DNA from: Candidatus Curtissbacteria bacterium
GTDB taxonomy: Bacteria; Patescibacteria; Microgenomatia; Curtissbacterales; GWA2-41-24
Direction: 5' to 3'
Length of the DNA: 64,000 nucleotides
NCBI GenBank assembly: GCA_030647775.1
Contig: JAUSJC010000005.1
Coordinates: 1 to 64,000 of the forward strand
Below, piece after piece: positions 46,571 to 55,066 of the stretch. A model generated the notes under the pieces. That model did not search any database and was not told the origin of the DNA. It saw only the letters and a program-made list of their open reading frames with translations. The translations under genes were made by a program, and so were the position numbers. Position 1 is the first letter of the stretch, and the number at the start of each line of letters is the position of its first letter.

Positions 46571-46944
46571 AATATCTAACACCCCAAGACGTTATCCAAA
46601 TTCATTATGAACTGGTGGAGGCCACTGGCGGATTACAAGGTTTGCGTGACCTGGGGCTTCTGGAATCGGCAGTGCTTAGGCCCGAGTCCAGCTTCGGAGG
46701 CAAAGACCTTTATCCAAATCTTATCTTAAAAGCCGCAGCACTCATGCACTCTCTTCTTTTAAATCACGTCTTTGCTGACGGCAATAAAAGAACAGCAACC
46801 GTATCAATGATTGAATTTTTAATAACAAATGGTAAAAAGTTTGAAGCAACTAACCGGGAAATAGTTAACTTTGCTCTCTGGGTGGAAAACAAAAAACCCA
46901 AATTAGAAGAAATTGCCGCGTGGATTAAAAAACACACCAAGTAG
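46567..46944 (+). CDS. Doc/Fic-family toxin
   Basis: 125 residues, GTG start overlapping the antitoxin stop. The Fic motif reads HVFADGNKRTATVS, matching H-x-F-x-D/E-G-N-K-R of Doc, which phosphorylates EF-Tu; other Fic proteins add AMP. DLGLLESAVLRPESSFGG is typical of the Doc N-terminus. Paired here with an AbrB-type antitoxin rather than Phd. Confidence 0.92.
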   Translation: MKYLTPQDVIQIHYELVEATGGLQGLRDLGLLESAVLRPESSFGGKDLYPNLILKAAALMHSLLLNHVFADGNKRTATVSMIEFLITNGKKFEATNREIVNFALWVENKKPKLEEIAAWIKKHTK

Positions 46945-46947
46945 CAA

Positions 46948-47006
46948 AAACGTGAGCTTGGAAACTAAGGTCGTGGTTCTCTGATTTCCTGCCTGCCGGC
47001 AGGCAA
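46948..47006. repeat. Repeat pieces between the two toxin-antitoxin pairs
   Basis: GCAAAAACGTGAGC (46948-46961) matches the hairpin repeat in the tRNA-Leu 3'-half region (about 29057). A CCTGCCTGCCGGCAGGCA palindrome follows at about 46989-47005. Nothing else is recognised before 47067. Confidence 0.6.
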
Positions 47007-47066
47007 GGTCGATCAAAATAAATTATCGGCACTCCAAGCAAGACATAATTCATATAGGAAATAATT

Positions 47067-47324
47067 TTATCCATACAAATTACTGTGGCTATCAATTGCA
47101 ACAAAAAGTGCACCTTCTGAATCTTTTTTAAATATTACTCGTATATCGCCTGTGATATTTATACTTCTATAGCCTAGATACTTTCCTTTTAATGCATGGT
47201 TATTCAAAACCGGATCAAATTCATCTTGTATAAATAGATTTCTTCTGTCTTTAAATTTTCTTTTCTGGGATTCGGTTAACTTTTTATAATGTTTTTTGAA
47301 GTTCTTATGCAAATGGACAATCAT
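47067..47324 (-). CDS. RelE/YafQ-type mRNA interferase toxin
   Basis: 85 residues. RelE fold: MIVHLHKNFKKHYKKL, then DPVLNNHALKGKYLGYRSINITGDIRVIFKK, typical of YafQ/RelE with a DIRVIF strand and a closing His (DSHSNLYG). It would cut mRNA on the ribosome. It overlaps the antitoxin stop by four bases. Confidence 0.9.
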   Translation of the reverse strand: MIVHLHKNFKKHYKKLTESQKRKFKDRRNLFIQDEFDPVLNNHALKGKYLGYRSINITGDIRVIFKKDSEGALFVAIDSHSNLYG

Positions 47325-47596
47325 TGAGAATCAAGATATCTGTCCATTTCTTCAGCAGTGGAAAAAGGGCCAACAATATTTCTATTATGCTTAATATCCT
47401 CTTCAACTCTGTCGAGAAGCTTCTCGAGCTCCGGTGTCATTTGTGGAGTATCAGAAAAAATTATTTCCCGGGTCCTAATGAAATTGCGGAGTGACGCATT
47501 TATCACATCACTGAGATTGAGACCGAGCGCATGGGCAACTTTAACCGCATTTTCCTTAACCTCTTTATCAGCCTTTATATGAATTACAGTTTGCAT
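47321..47596 (-). CDS. RelB/DinJ-type antitoxin
   Basis: 91 residues from the ATG at 47596 (MQTVIHIKADKEVKENAVKVAHALGLNLSDVINASLRNFI in part), the ribbon-helix-helix RelB/DinJ N-terminus, followed by an acidic toxin-binding helix. Strong promoter upstream. It converges on the AbrB-Doc pair. Confidence 0.9.
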   Translation of the reverse strand: MQTVIHIKADKEVKENAVKVAHALGLNLSDVINASLRNFIRTREIIFSDTPQMTPELEKLLDRVEEDIKHNRNIVGPFSTAEEMDRYLDSQ

Positions 47597-47605
47597 AATA
47601 ACCAA

Positions 47606-47634
47606 AGTATATACAACAGTTACGTGAATGTCAA
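47606..47634 (-). promoter_or_regulatory. Promoter of the RelB-RelE module
   Basis: On the minus strand: TTGACA (47634-47629), 17-base spacer, TATACT (47611-47606). One of the best consensus promoters in the window. GTATATAC (47607-47614) at the -10 edge is palindromic and may be the RelB site. Confidence 0.75.
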
Positions 47635-47668
47635 GACAATTTAACGGTTTTGTGTAGTACGTTGTGCC

Positions 47669-48355
47669 TTATTGAGGCTTGAAAGTGGCGATGGAGGCAT
47701 CCACATAGTCTTTGTACGTACTCCACATGCCTTCATTAACTCCGCCTAAAATAGCGTAAAGATTCTTCGGCGATGTTATAACCATATATCTACCGTGCAT
47801 ATTTTCCCCACCCAGTACCCCTGTAAATTCCATCTCATAGGCATTTTCTTCCCCCACCTTAATCTCACCCTCTTTGAGAAATTTAACATCGCTGAATTGC
47901 TTTTTTAGCTGGACTTTATGCAAATCCGCAATTGTTGCCAGCTTTGTGTCTTTATAATCACCTATGGGGACCGAAAAGACAGAAATTAAAGCATCAGCCT
48001 TATCTGAACCCTTGGTATCGGAAGACTTATAAATAGTGACATTGGTGGTAGCACTGTTAACTTTCCATCCTTCCGGATAGCTGATGGAAAATCCTAATTT
48101 AGAATCGACAAACGGTTCGGCACTAAGCTTAATTTGGGATTTTGGTTTCTCTGTGGGCTGGGCCGTAGACTGTGAAACTTGAGATCCGGCTTGGCTTTTG
48201 CTCTTATCGTCGACTTTAACGTACCCTGAAAACTTAAGAGTACCTGAAGCTATTAAAAAAACGGCTATCCCCAAAATTACCACCCCGCCAATTACCAGAA
48301 GATTGGCAAACCCCTTTTGCCGCGAAGAAAAATCGGGATGGGCAGATTTATTCAT
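47669..48355 (-). CDS. Membrane-anchored PsbP-like protein
   Basis: 228 residues. Anchor helix at about 18-40 (FANLLVIGGVVILGIAVFLI), a Ser/Gln/Lys linker, then a domain beginning SKLGFSISYPEGWKV and ending YKDYVDASIATFKPQ, the PsbP/DUF1795-like pattern of exported lipoprotein-type domains. Function unknown. The neighbouring 48402-49226 gene has the same plan, suggesting duplication. Confidence 0.78.
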   Translation of the reverse strand: MNKSAHPDFSSRQKGFANLLVIGGVVILGIAVFLIASGTLKFSGYVKVDDKSKSQAGSQVSQSTAQPTEKPKSQIKLSAEPFVDSKLGFSISYPEGWKVNSATTNVTIYKSSDTKGSDKADALISVFSVPIGDYKDTKLATIADLHKVQLKKQFSDVKFLKEGEIKVGEENAYEMEFTGVLGGENMHGRYMVITSPKNLYAILGGVNEGMWSTYKDYVDASIATFKPQ

Positions 48356-48401
48356 CTACTTAATTAACTAAATAAAAACCCTTCATTGTCAAGTGGTCAT
48401 A

Positions 48402-49226
48402 TTACTCAAATTTAAAAGTATCCATAGATTGTTTCAGCTGTAACCCCCTTTTGTCCCAATAAGGCTCAAAGGCTTTACCGGCAACCGTTATAAGGTAACC
48501 ATTTTTGTAAAATACATAGCTAAGAATCCTTACCTTTGCTTGCTGCAGCACCTTATCCATATCTTCTTGGATGTCTTTTCGCGAAACATTCACCCCTTCT
48601 TTAGCAGCTTTAGCCAGTTCCTCTTGCATTTGAGACTCTAGTATTTTTTGGGCTGTCTCACGAATATCCATTACGGATTCTAAAGCATACGCCTCTTCCC
48701 CATTGACTTTAATTTTTTGTCTCTGGCTAATCGTTACGGTGGAATTTACCTTATTAAGGATCGCGGATTCTAAAGCATCATCAAGGTTTTTAAACTCTGA
48801 TTTTACTATATTAATACTCAAACTGGACCGGACATTTACTGTCCAGAGGATACCTGCTGCACCTTCTGAAATTTCATCTTTGACGGGAGAGACAAATTCA
48901 ACCACAATATTGCCGTATGGCGCTACCTTTTCCCATCCTGCCGGTGGGTATATGGAGAATTTAGGAACTGCAGCATTAGCTGTGTCTATCTTTTGCTCAA
49001 AAGGTTTATCCGCCAGTCTGCCGCTGTTAGCTAAGTTAACCTCTGCACTTTGGGGTGTTGGCGCGGGTGAACCTTTCAACTCTGTTGTTTGGGAGGTTTT
49101 ATCGCTTCTTACTTTAATTTCGTTCCTGGATTTATAGACAACTCCGGCAACACCTGTTATCACAACAGTCAGGATTATCACCAAGATAATAGGAACAAAA
49201 CCTTTTCGGTTTTTGAATTTGGGCAT
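48402..49226 (-). CDS. Membrane-anchored PsbP-like protein, longer paralogue
   Basis: 274 residues. Anchor helix (FVPIILVIILTVVITGVAGVVY), a linker, then PKFSIYPPAGWEKVAPYGNIVVEF and a C-terminal LSYVFYKNGYLITVAGKAFEPYW ... DTFKFE, like the 47669 protein. A helical insertion (about 190-225) carries MQEELAKAAKEGVNVSRKDIQEDM. Extracytoplasmic; role unknown. Confidence 0.76.
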   Translation of the reverse strand: MPKFKNRKGFVPIILVIILTVVITGVAGVVYKSRNEIKVRSDKTSQTTELKGSPAPTPQSAEVNLANSGRLADKPFEQKIDTANAAVPKFSIYPPAGWEKVAPYGNIVVEFVSPVKDEISEGAAGILWTVNVRSSLSINIVKSEFKNLDDALESAILNKVNSTVTISQRQKIKVNGEEAYALESVMDIRETAQKILESQMQEELAKAAKEGVNVSRKDIQEDMDKVLQQAKVRILSYVFYKNGYLITVAGKAFEPYWDKRGLQLKQSMDTFKFE

Positions 49227-49288
49227 TGATTAAACTTTAGCCCTTTACATTTGACAGGTCAAGTTTCCTAATCTATGCTTAATTTTAG

Positions 49289-49771
49289 ATGGATTTTCCT
49301 TATATATTTATCTTAGTAACAATACTTATTGTATCCCCGTTTATTTTGGCTTTAGCATCAAAACAAGGTAAGCAGGCTAAACAAAACTTAAAATATATTT
49401 TCCTTACTCTTTTATTGTCCCAAATACTTTTGGGTTTTTTAAATTGGGAAAATTTTCAAGGAACGGGCAGAAGCGGTTTCGATCTCTCTCTTGCGTATCC
49501 TGGCTCATTTTTGGGATTGTTTTTTATAATATCCCTACTGCAAATCACCCTATTGGTTCTTAACAAACCTTTCAATAAGGCGGTTGCTGTCTTCAATTTT
49601 ATCAATTCACTAGTAATTTTTGCAGGGATGATCAGGTTGAGCAGTTTATTGGAAAAACAAATCTTTAGTCTACCCAGCATTGGCGCAGTATTCCTGGTCT
49701 TAATTGGGAATGTTATTTCTCTGATGTGGATTAATAGAGACAAAAATTTGCTGAAAAAATACCCCTTTTAA
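49289..49771 (+). CDS. Four-helix membrane protein, unknown
   Basis: 160 residues, four membrane segments (about 3-22, 31-48, 64-88, 95-150 in two parts), with short charged loops. No family recognised. It heads a three-gene plus-strand group with 3- and 8-base gaps. Confidence 0.7.
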   Translation: MDFPYIFILVTILIVSPFILALASKQGKQAKQNLKYIFLTLLLSQILLGFLNWENFQGTGRSGFDLSLAYPGSFLGLFFIISLLQITLLVLNKPFNKAVAVFNFINSLVIFAGMIRLSSLLEKQIFSLPSIGAVFLVLIGNVISLMWINRDKNLLKKYPF

Positions 49772-49774
49772 AAT

Positions 49775-50113
49775 ATGAGGAATTTAATTTTACTGATAAT
49801 AATAGTTGTATTAGCCGGTGCAGGCTATTTTGCTTTCCAAAAACTAAGTTCGACACAAACGCCAACCCCGGCACCGGCGCAAACTGTACCTTCTAAAATT
49901 ACTTCCGAACAGGCAGTCGCAAGCGTTAAAAATCTGCCGGAAATACAAGACTACCTAAAAAGGGTTCCCAACGGGAAAATTGAGGTGGATAGTGGAGATG
50001 AAAGTGAGTATAGCGTCCATGTTTATGAAATTAAAGATGGCCACACTGCCACTTTCAACTGGTACAGTGTCAATATAAAGGATGGCAAAGTGAAACCGCA
50101 GTTCCCCCAATAA
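49775..50113 (+). CDS. Exported small protein, unknown
   Basis: 112 residues. N-terminal anchor or signal helix (LILLIIIVVLAGAGYFAF), Thr/Pro linker (STQTPTPAPAQTVPS), then an 80-residue domain (SEQAVASVKNLPEIQDYLKRVPNGK; SVHVYEIKDGHTATFNWYSVN) reminiscent of PepSY-like folds. No firm assignment. Confidence 0.72.
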   Translation: MRNLILLIIIVVLAGAGYFAFQKLSSTQTPTPAPAQTVPSKITSEQAVASVKNLPEIQDYLKRVPNGKIEVDSGDESEYSVHVYEIKDGHTATFNWYSVNIKDGKVKPQFPQ

Positions 50114-50121
50114 AAATCCCC

Positions 50122-50493
50122 ATGCCCCAAAATTTTGAAGAGCTGATAGCTATATATAAAAAAGTTATTGAGCCAAAATTACAAAATTGGGCGGTTTTTG
50201 AAAATGGTACTTGTGTCATCATCTACAATTCCCCAAGGGATTTAAAAGAAGAAGCAACAGAAGTCCTGGAAAAATATGGCCAAATTATACCGGGCACTTC
50301 CTCTGCCGATTTCACCGTTTTAAAAGTTGATTCCGGCTGGATCGTTGCCGGAGATCAGGCGGGTATTTTAAATTATGTATCGGAAAATGAAGGCAGTGGT
50401 AAGGAAGATCCTGAAATTGGACTTATCGGAAGAAACAAAAAAGAGCAGGATCGCAAAGAATCAAAGATAATTTATATTAATTCCTCCACTTAG
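50122..50493 (+). CDS. Small cytosolic protein, unknown
   Basis: 123 residues, no signal peptide. IIYNSPRDLKEEATEVLEKYGQIIPGTSSADF and VDSGWIVAGDQAGILNYV suggest a compact alpha/beta fold. Eight bases after the preceding gene. No family recognised. Confidence 0.7.
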   Translation: MPQNFEELIAIYKKVIEPKLQNWAVFENGTCVIIYNSPRDLKEEATEVLEKYGQIIPGTSSADFTVLKVDSGWIVAGDQAGILNYVSENEGSGKEDPEIGLIGRNKKEQDRKESKIIYINSST

Positions 50494-50508
50494 GAAAATT
50501 ATGACAAG

Positions 50509-50967
50509 TTACTTAACTGCAATAAGTTCTAGTTCAAAAACCAAAATGGAGTTGGCGGGAATTCCGGGGATATCCCGGCCACCGTATGCCAAATCCGAAG
50601 GAATTGTAAGCTTCCGCCTGCCGCCGGCTTTCATTCCGATAACTCCCTCATCCCAGCCTTTTATTACCTGCCCAACACCAATCTGCGTCGTAAACGGCGT
50701 ACCGCGGTCATAAGAACTGTCAAATTTTGTTCCGTCGGTTAAAGTCCCTTTGTAGTTTATGGTCACCGTATCGCCGCTTTTAACCTCCGGCCCGCTGCCA
50801 ACTTGAATATCTTCTATCTTAAGGCCGGATGGTACTGCGCCTTGAGTCGCCTGTACCGGCAAATTTATATTTGTGTCTGTCATTTTTTCTTCGCTTTTAC
50901 GGGTAACCAAAAATCCGAAAGTTATTAGAACAACAATGGCAAAAACTACAGTAATTTTCTTCGACAT
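50509..50967 (-). CDS. FKBP-type peptidyl-prolyl isomerase, membrane-anchored
   Basis: 152 residues. N-terminal anchor (ITVVFAIVVLITFGFLV), then one FKBP domain: GDTVTINYKGTLTDGTKFDSSYDRGTPF, GQVIKGWDEGVIGMKAGGRRKLTIP, LAYGGRDIPGIPANS, LVFELELIAV. It folds proline-containing exported proteins. It follows the lysine operon but has its own upstream gap. Confidence 0.95.
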   Translation of the reverse strand: MSKKITVVFAIVVLITFGFLVTRKSEEKMTDTNINLPVQATQGAVPSGLKIEDIQVGSGPEVKSGDTVTINYKGTLTDGTKFDSSYDRGTPFTTQIGVGQVIKGWDEGVIGMKAGGRRKLTIPSDLAYGGRDIPGIPANSILVFELELIAVK

Positions 50968-51045
50968 TATTTAGTCTAGCAAATGATAACGCGTAATGTA
51001 ATAATCCGCATCCACACCAATCTTGCCAACAGCCAAAAGGCAACC

Positions 51046-52092
51046 TTAAATAATTCCTCTAGCCTTAAGAAGTTCGGCGTTTAAAATCGCCGCCCCGGCT
51101 GCCCCGCGTATTGTGTTGTGAACCAGTAGAACTAAATTAATATCCAAGACGTTAGATTCTCTAATTCTACCAACAATAATCGACATTCCGCCGTTTATGT
51201 CTCTATCCAAAACCGGCTGCGGTCTGTTTGCCTCTTCCACCACCACAATTGGCTCTTTCGGCGCCGACGGCAAACCCAATTTTTGCGGCAAGCCCCGAAA
51301 GTTTTTCAAAACTCTAGTTACCTGCGTGGTTGTTACCCTCTTTTTAAAACCAATGCTTAAAGTTTCTGTGTGCCCATCACGCACACTTACCCTATTGCAA
51401 TGGGCATCAATTTTAAAAGATGCAAATTTCACCTCGTTACCATAAACCTTACCCAAAAGCTTTAGCGGTTCCACCTCGACTTTTTCTTCCTCGTCTTCAA
51501 TATATGGCACCACATTATCAACAGCATCGAGCGCCGAAACCCCGGGGTAGCCAGCACCAGATAGTGCCTGCATCGAAGTCATAACTACCCGCTCTACGCC
51601 AAAGGCTTCGTCCAATGGTTTTAGAACCATCGCCAAACCAACCGTCGTACAGTTGGGGTTCGTGACAATAAAGCCGTCTCCCCCAAACCTTTTTTTCTGA
51701 AATTCAATTAATTTTATTTGGTCTGGATTAACTTCACCAATCAAAAGCGGCACATCGCTATCCATCCGATGATTTTTAGAGTTACTAATAACCGCATATC
51801 CGGCTCTGGCAAAATTCTCTTCTATTTCTCCGGCTACAGTTGAATCCAAACCGCTGAAAACCACCTTCGCCCCGGTGTTCGCCTCACAAGTTTTAACTTC
51901 TAAGTTGGCCGCATTAGCCGGCAGTTTTGTTGGCAGTCTCCACAAAACTACGTCTTTATAAGACTTACCCGCACTTCGCTCAGAAGCGCAAAGATCGGTA
52001 ATTTCAAAATAAGAATGATTTTCAAGTAGCTGAACAAATCTTTGGCCAACAGCACCGGTTGCCCCCAAAATTCCAACAGGAATTCTCTTCAT
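51046..52092 (-). CDS. asd: Aspartate-semialdehyde dehydrogenase
   Basis: 348 residues. It reduces aspartyl phosphate to the semialdehyde. NADP-binding PVGILGATGAVGQRFVQLL, catalytic Cys in NPNCTTVGLAMVLKPL, SMQALSGAGYPGVSALDAVDNVVPYI and the His region DAHCNRVSVRDGHTE. This is the archaeal/fungal-like subtype (RVPVxDGHTE), not the E. coli type. Its ATG overlaps the dapA stop (52089-52092). Confidence 0.96.
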   Translation of the reverse strand: MKRIPVGILGATGAVGQRFVQLLENHSYFEITDLCASERSAGKSYKDVVLWRLPTKLPANAANLEVKTCEANTGAKVVFSGLDSTVAGEIEENFARAGYAVISNSKNHRMDSDVPLLIGEVNPDQIKLIEFQKKRFGGDGFIVTNPNCTTVGLAMVLKPLDEAFGVERVVMTSMQALSGAGYPGVSALDAVDNVVPYIEDEEEKVEVEPLKLLGKVYGNEVKFASFKIDAHCNRVSVRDGHTETLSIGFKKRVTTTQVTRVLKNFRGLPQKLGLPSAPKEPIVVVEEANRPQPVLDRDINGGMSIIVGRIRESNVLDINLVLLVHNTIRGAAGAAILNAELLKARGII

Positions 52093-52979
52093 ACCAAAGA
52101 CAGGTTTTTCAGAGTTTTAACCAAAACTTCCTTATTTTTTGCTTGCATTGGAACCAAGGGCAAGCGGAAATTTTCGCCAATTCTGCCCATCAAGGCAAGC
52201 GCCGTTTTTACGGGAATCGGGTTGGTTTCAATAAAATTGACGTTCATTAAATCTAAAAGTTTATAGTGGATATCTTTTGCCTTTTTAAAATTTCCCGAAA
52301 GAGCGGCAGAAACCATCTCGCTCATCTGTCGTGGAACCTCATTGGCCACAACCGAAATAACGCCGTCTCCCCCAACTGCCAAAAGCGGCAAGGTCAGGGC
52401 ATCATCACCGGAAAGCACTGAAAAATCGCGGCCAGTACCTTTTATAATATCCATCATTTGCCCTAAGTTACCTGATGCTTCCTTAACCCCGACAACCTGT
52501 GGTACCTCTTTGGCAATTTGAATAACTACATCTGCTGAAACATTTGAACCAGTTCTTCCCGGAACATTGTAAAGAATAATCGGCAAATCAACTGCTTTTG
52601 CTATCGCCTTGTAATGGGCAACCAATCCCGCATTTGTCGGCTTGTTGTAATAGGGAGAAACATGCAAAAGGACGTCGGCTCCGGCTTCTTTGGCAATTTG
52701 CGAAAGATGGATCGCCCTTGCCGTATCGTTACTGCCAGCTCCGGCGATAACCGGAATTTTCCCGCCTACTACATCAACCGTTGTTCTTACAACCAGCTCG
52801 TATTCTTCTAAATCTAAGGTGGCGGCCTCTCCCGTTGAACCGCATGGCACAATAGCAGAAACCGCGCCTGTTACTAAAAATTTAATCAGCTTTCTAAGCG
52901 CGCCAATATCAACATTCCCCTTCTCGTCAAACGGGGTAACCATAGCCGGGATCACACCGCTAATTTTGGTAAGTCTCAT
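52089..52979 (-). CDS. dapA: 4-hydroxy-tetrahydrodipicolinate synthase
   Basis: 296 residues. It condenses pyruvate and aspartate semialdehyde. TIM-barrel signatures CGSTGEAATLDLEEY, ILYNVPGRTGSNVS (catalytic Tyr), GVKEASGNLGQM (Schiff-base Lys) and LSGDDALTLPLLAVGGDGVISVVAN. It starts directly after dapB stops. Confidence 0.97.
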   Translation of the reverse strand: MRLTKISGVIPAMVTPFDEKGNVDIGALRKLIKFLVTGAVSAIVPCGSTGEAATLDLEEYELVVRTTVDVVGGKIPVIAGAGSNDTARAIHLSQIAKEAGADVLLHVSPYYNKPTNAGLVAHYKAIAKAVDLPIILYNVPGRTGSNVSADVVIQIAKEVPQVVGVKEASGNLGQMMDIIKGTGRDFSVLSGDDALTLPLLAVGGDGVISVVANEVPRQMSEMVSAALSGNFKKAKDIHYKLLDLMNVNFIETNPIPVKTALALMGRIGENFRLPLVPMQAKNKEVLVKTLKNLSLV

Positions 52980-53717
52980 CTAAATTTTCTCCTTATCGAA
53001 AACTTGTTCGAACGAATAAATTCCTTTTTTATTTTTTATAAATTCGGCTGCCAAAAGCGCTCCCTGCGCAAAACCTCGCCGGCTGTGCGCCTGATGCGAT
53101 AATTTTACTTCATCGGCCGCGCTGTCAAATACTACCTCATGAAATCCAAAATTATTTCCGCCTCGCACCGATGCAAAGTGTAACTCCTCTTCTTTAATTT
53201 GTCTATCGAGTTTTTCGAAATTGGCGACTTTCTTCTTGCCAAAATTGGCAATCACCAAATCGGTAATTTTTCGAGCCGTGCCGCTCGGGCTATCCTTCTT
53301 ACCAGAATGATGCATCTCCAAACCATAAACATCATACCCGCCGTATTTATCAAATAATTTGCTACTATAAGAAACTATTTTGAAAAAAATATTGGCCCCC
53401 ACCGAAAAGTTCTTGGCGTAAATTAACCCGCCTTTACTCTTTTCCACAAGCCCTTTTACCGCGGCAAAATTATCATACCAGCCGGTTGTCCCGACAACTA
53501 TCTTTGTCCCCAAAGCTAAAATTTCTTTGATATTGGAAAGAACAATTTCCCCTGATGTAAAATCGACAGCCACATCTGCCCTCTTGATTCCTTCTTTGTC
53601 TAGCCTATCTGTTTTGCTTTTAAAACTTATGGAAACAATCTTATGACCGCTTACTTCGTCAAGCAGTTTCTCAAGCTCTTGCCCCATATTGCCATAACCA
53701 ACTAGCGCTATTTTCAT
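52980..53717 (-). CDS. dapB: 4-hydroxy-tetrahydrodipicolinate reductase
   Basis: 245 residues. Rossmann start KIALVGYGNMGQELEKLL, DVAVDFTSGEIVLSN, VVGTTGWYD, NFSVGANIFFKIV and the catalytic EMHHSGKKDSPSGTARKI. Reduces the DapA product with NAD(P)H. Adjacent to lysC with no gap. Confidence 0.97.
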   Translation of the reverse strand: MKIALVGYGNMGQELEKLLDEVSGHKIVSISFKSKTDRLDKEGIKRADVAVDFTSGEIVLSNIKEILALGTKIVVGTTGWYDNFAAVKGLVEKSKGGLIYAKNFSVGANIFFKIVSYSSKLFDKYGGYDVYGLEMHHSGKKDSPSGTARKITDLVIANFGKKKVANFEKLDRQIKEEELHFASVRGGNNFGFHEVVFDSAADEVKLSHQAHSRRGFAQGALLAAEFIKNKKGIYSFEQVFDKEKI

Positions 53718-55064
53718 TTAGCTTTTACCTCCCACGTTCATTTTTTTGACCAGCAACTTGTTATGCAAAACCCGCACGGCCTGCTCAACTTGATCGTATT
53801 GTACCACCAGGCTCACATTTATATCTGTTGCCCCCAAAGAAACCATCTTCACCAGAATTCGCTGCCTGTCCAAAATCTCAAATATTTTTTTAATAGAAAG
53901 GCTCGAAGTTACAATCCCCTCACCGATTAAAGAAACCATTCCCAGGTTGCGGTTAACAGTTACTTGGGCAAATTCCGAAAGCTTGCTGGTAACCTTGTTA
54001 AGGTCTTCGCCATCTTCTAAAGTAACCGAAACGCTAACCTCCGAAACACTAACCAAATCAATAGAAATATTACTATTTGCAAAAACTGCAAAAATTCTTG
54101 CCAAAAAACCTTTTGAAAAAAGCATTGCTGTTGAATAAATATTAACTAGTGTAATTTTCCTTTTGTAAGAAACGGCAGTAATCGGGTTTTTCAGATCCGG
54201 TTTATCCAAAATTAAAGTTCCGGCGGATTTTGGATTTAAGGTATTTAGAACTCGAACAGGAATCCCCGCTTTTACCGCCGGCCTAATACTTCTTGGGTGC
54301 AAGACTTTTGCTCCAAAAGCCGCCAGCTCGGAAGCTTCTTTAAAAGAAACTTGGGCAATGACACGCGCCCGCTTTACAATTTTTGGGTCAGCGGTAAAGA
54401 TTCCATCAACATCCGTCCAGATCTGAATTTCGGAAGCTCTAAGGCAAAAACCGATTATTGCCGCCGAATAATCAGAGCCCCCTCTTCCAAGAGTCGTAAT
54501 CTCGCCGCTTTTTGTCGAACCGATATACCCGGTAACAACAGGGACAACGCCGCCAGAAATAAGCGGTTTTAAAATCTTCCTTACTTTTGTTACCGTTGGC
54601 CCTGGCAAAAATTCCGCCGCCCCGAAATTATTATCAGTAACAATTAAATCATTGGCCACTACTTGCTCTGCCCTTATCCCCGATCTTTTAAGAAATCTCG
54701 CCACAATGTAAGAAGAAATCACCTCACCCGTGGCAAGCACTCTATCTAAATCGGATTTTTCCCTTCCGGCGCGGCCAAGCAATTTTTCAATCTCCGCGAG
54801 TTTGGAGTCGATATAGAGGCAAACATCCACCAGTTCGTCTCCTTTGAATAGGTCGCTTGCCAAATCTTTGTGCACCCGCCGAATCTCGCGAAGAGTTGAA
54901 TTTCTATTCCTGGCAAAAGCCGCGATCAGCAAATCTGTTATGCCACCTACTGCCGAAACCACCACTATCGGTTTTCTCGCCAACTTGCCTTTAATAATCT
55001 CGCGAAGAGTTTTTACTCTTGAGACAGTTGAAAGCGATGTACCACCAAATTTTGTAACAATCAT
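53718..55064 (-). CDS. lysC: Aspartate kinase (monofunctional)
   Basis: 448 residues. First step of the aspartate pathway. KFGGTSLSTVSRVKTL at the start, LATGEVISSYIVARFLKRSG, TTLGRGGSDYSAAIIG, WTDVDGIFTADPKIV. Two C-terminal ACT domains (about 300-440: TLVNIYSTAMLFSKGFLARIFAVF; VSLIGEGIVTSSLSIKKIFEIL) imply feedback control by lysine or threonine. Confidence 0.97.
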   Translation of the reverse strand: MIVTKFGGTSLSTVSRVKTLREIIKGKLARKPIVVVSAVGGITDLLIAAFARNRNSTLREIRRVHKDLASDLFKGDELVDVCLYIDSKLAEIEKLLGRAGREKSDLDRVLATGEVISSYIVARFLKRSGIRAEQVVANDLIVTDNNFGAAEFLPGPTVTKVRKILKPLISGGVVPVVTGYIGSTKSGEITTLGRGGSDYSAAIIGFCLRASEIQIWTDVDGIFTADPKIVKRARVIAQVSFKEASELAAFGAKVLHPRSIRPAVKAGIPVRVLNTLNPKSAGTLILDKPDLKNPITAVSYKRKITLVNIYSTAMLFSKGFLARIFAVFANSNISIDLVSVSEVSVSVTLEDGEDLNKVTSKLSEFAQVTVNRNLGMVSLIGEGIVTSSLSIKKIFEILDRQRILVKMVSLGATDINVSLVVQYDQVEQAVRVLHNKLLVKKMNVGGKS

Positions 55065-55066
55065 GC

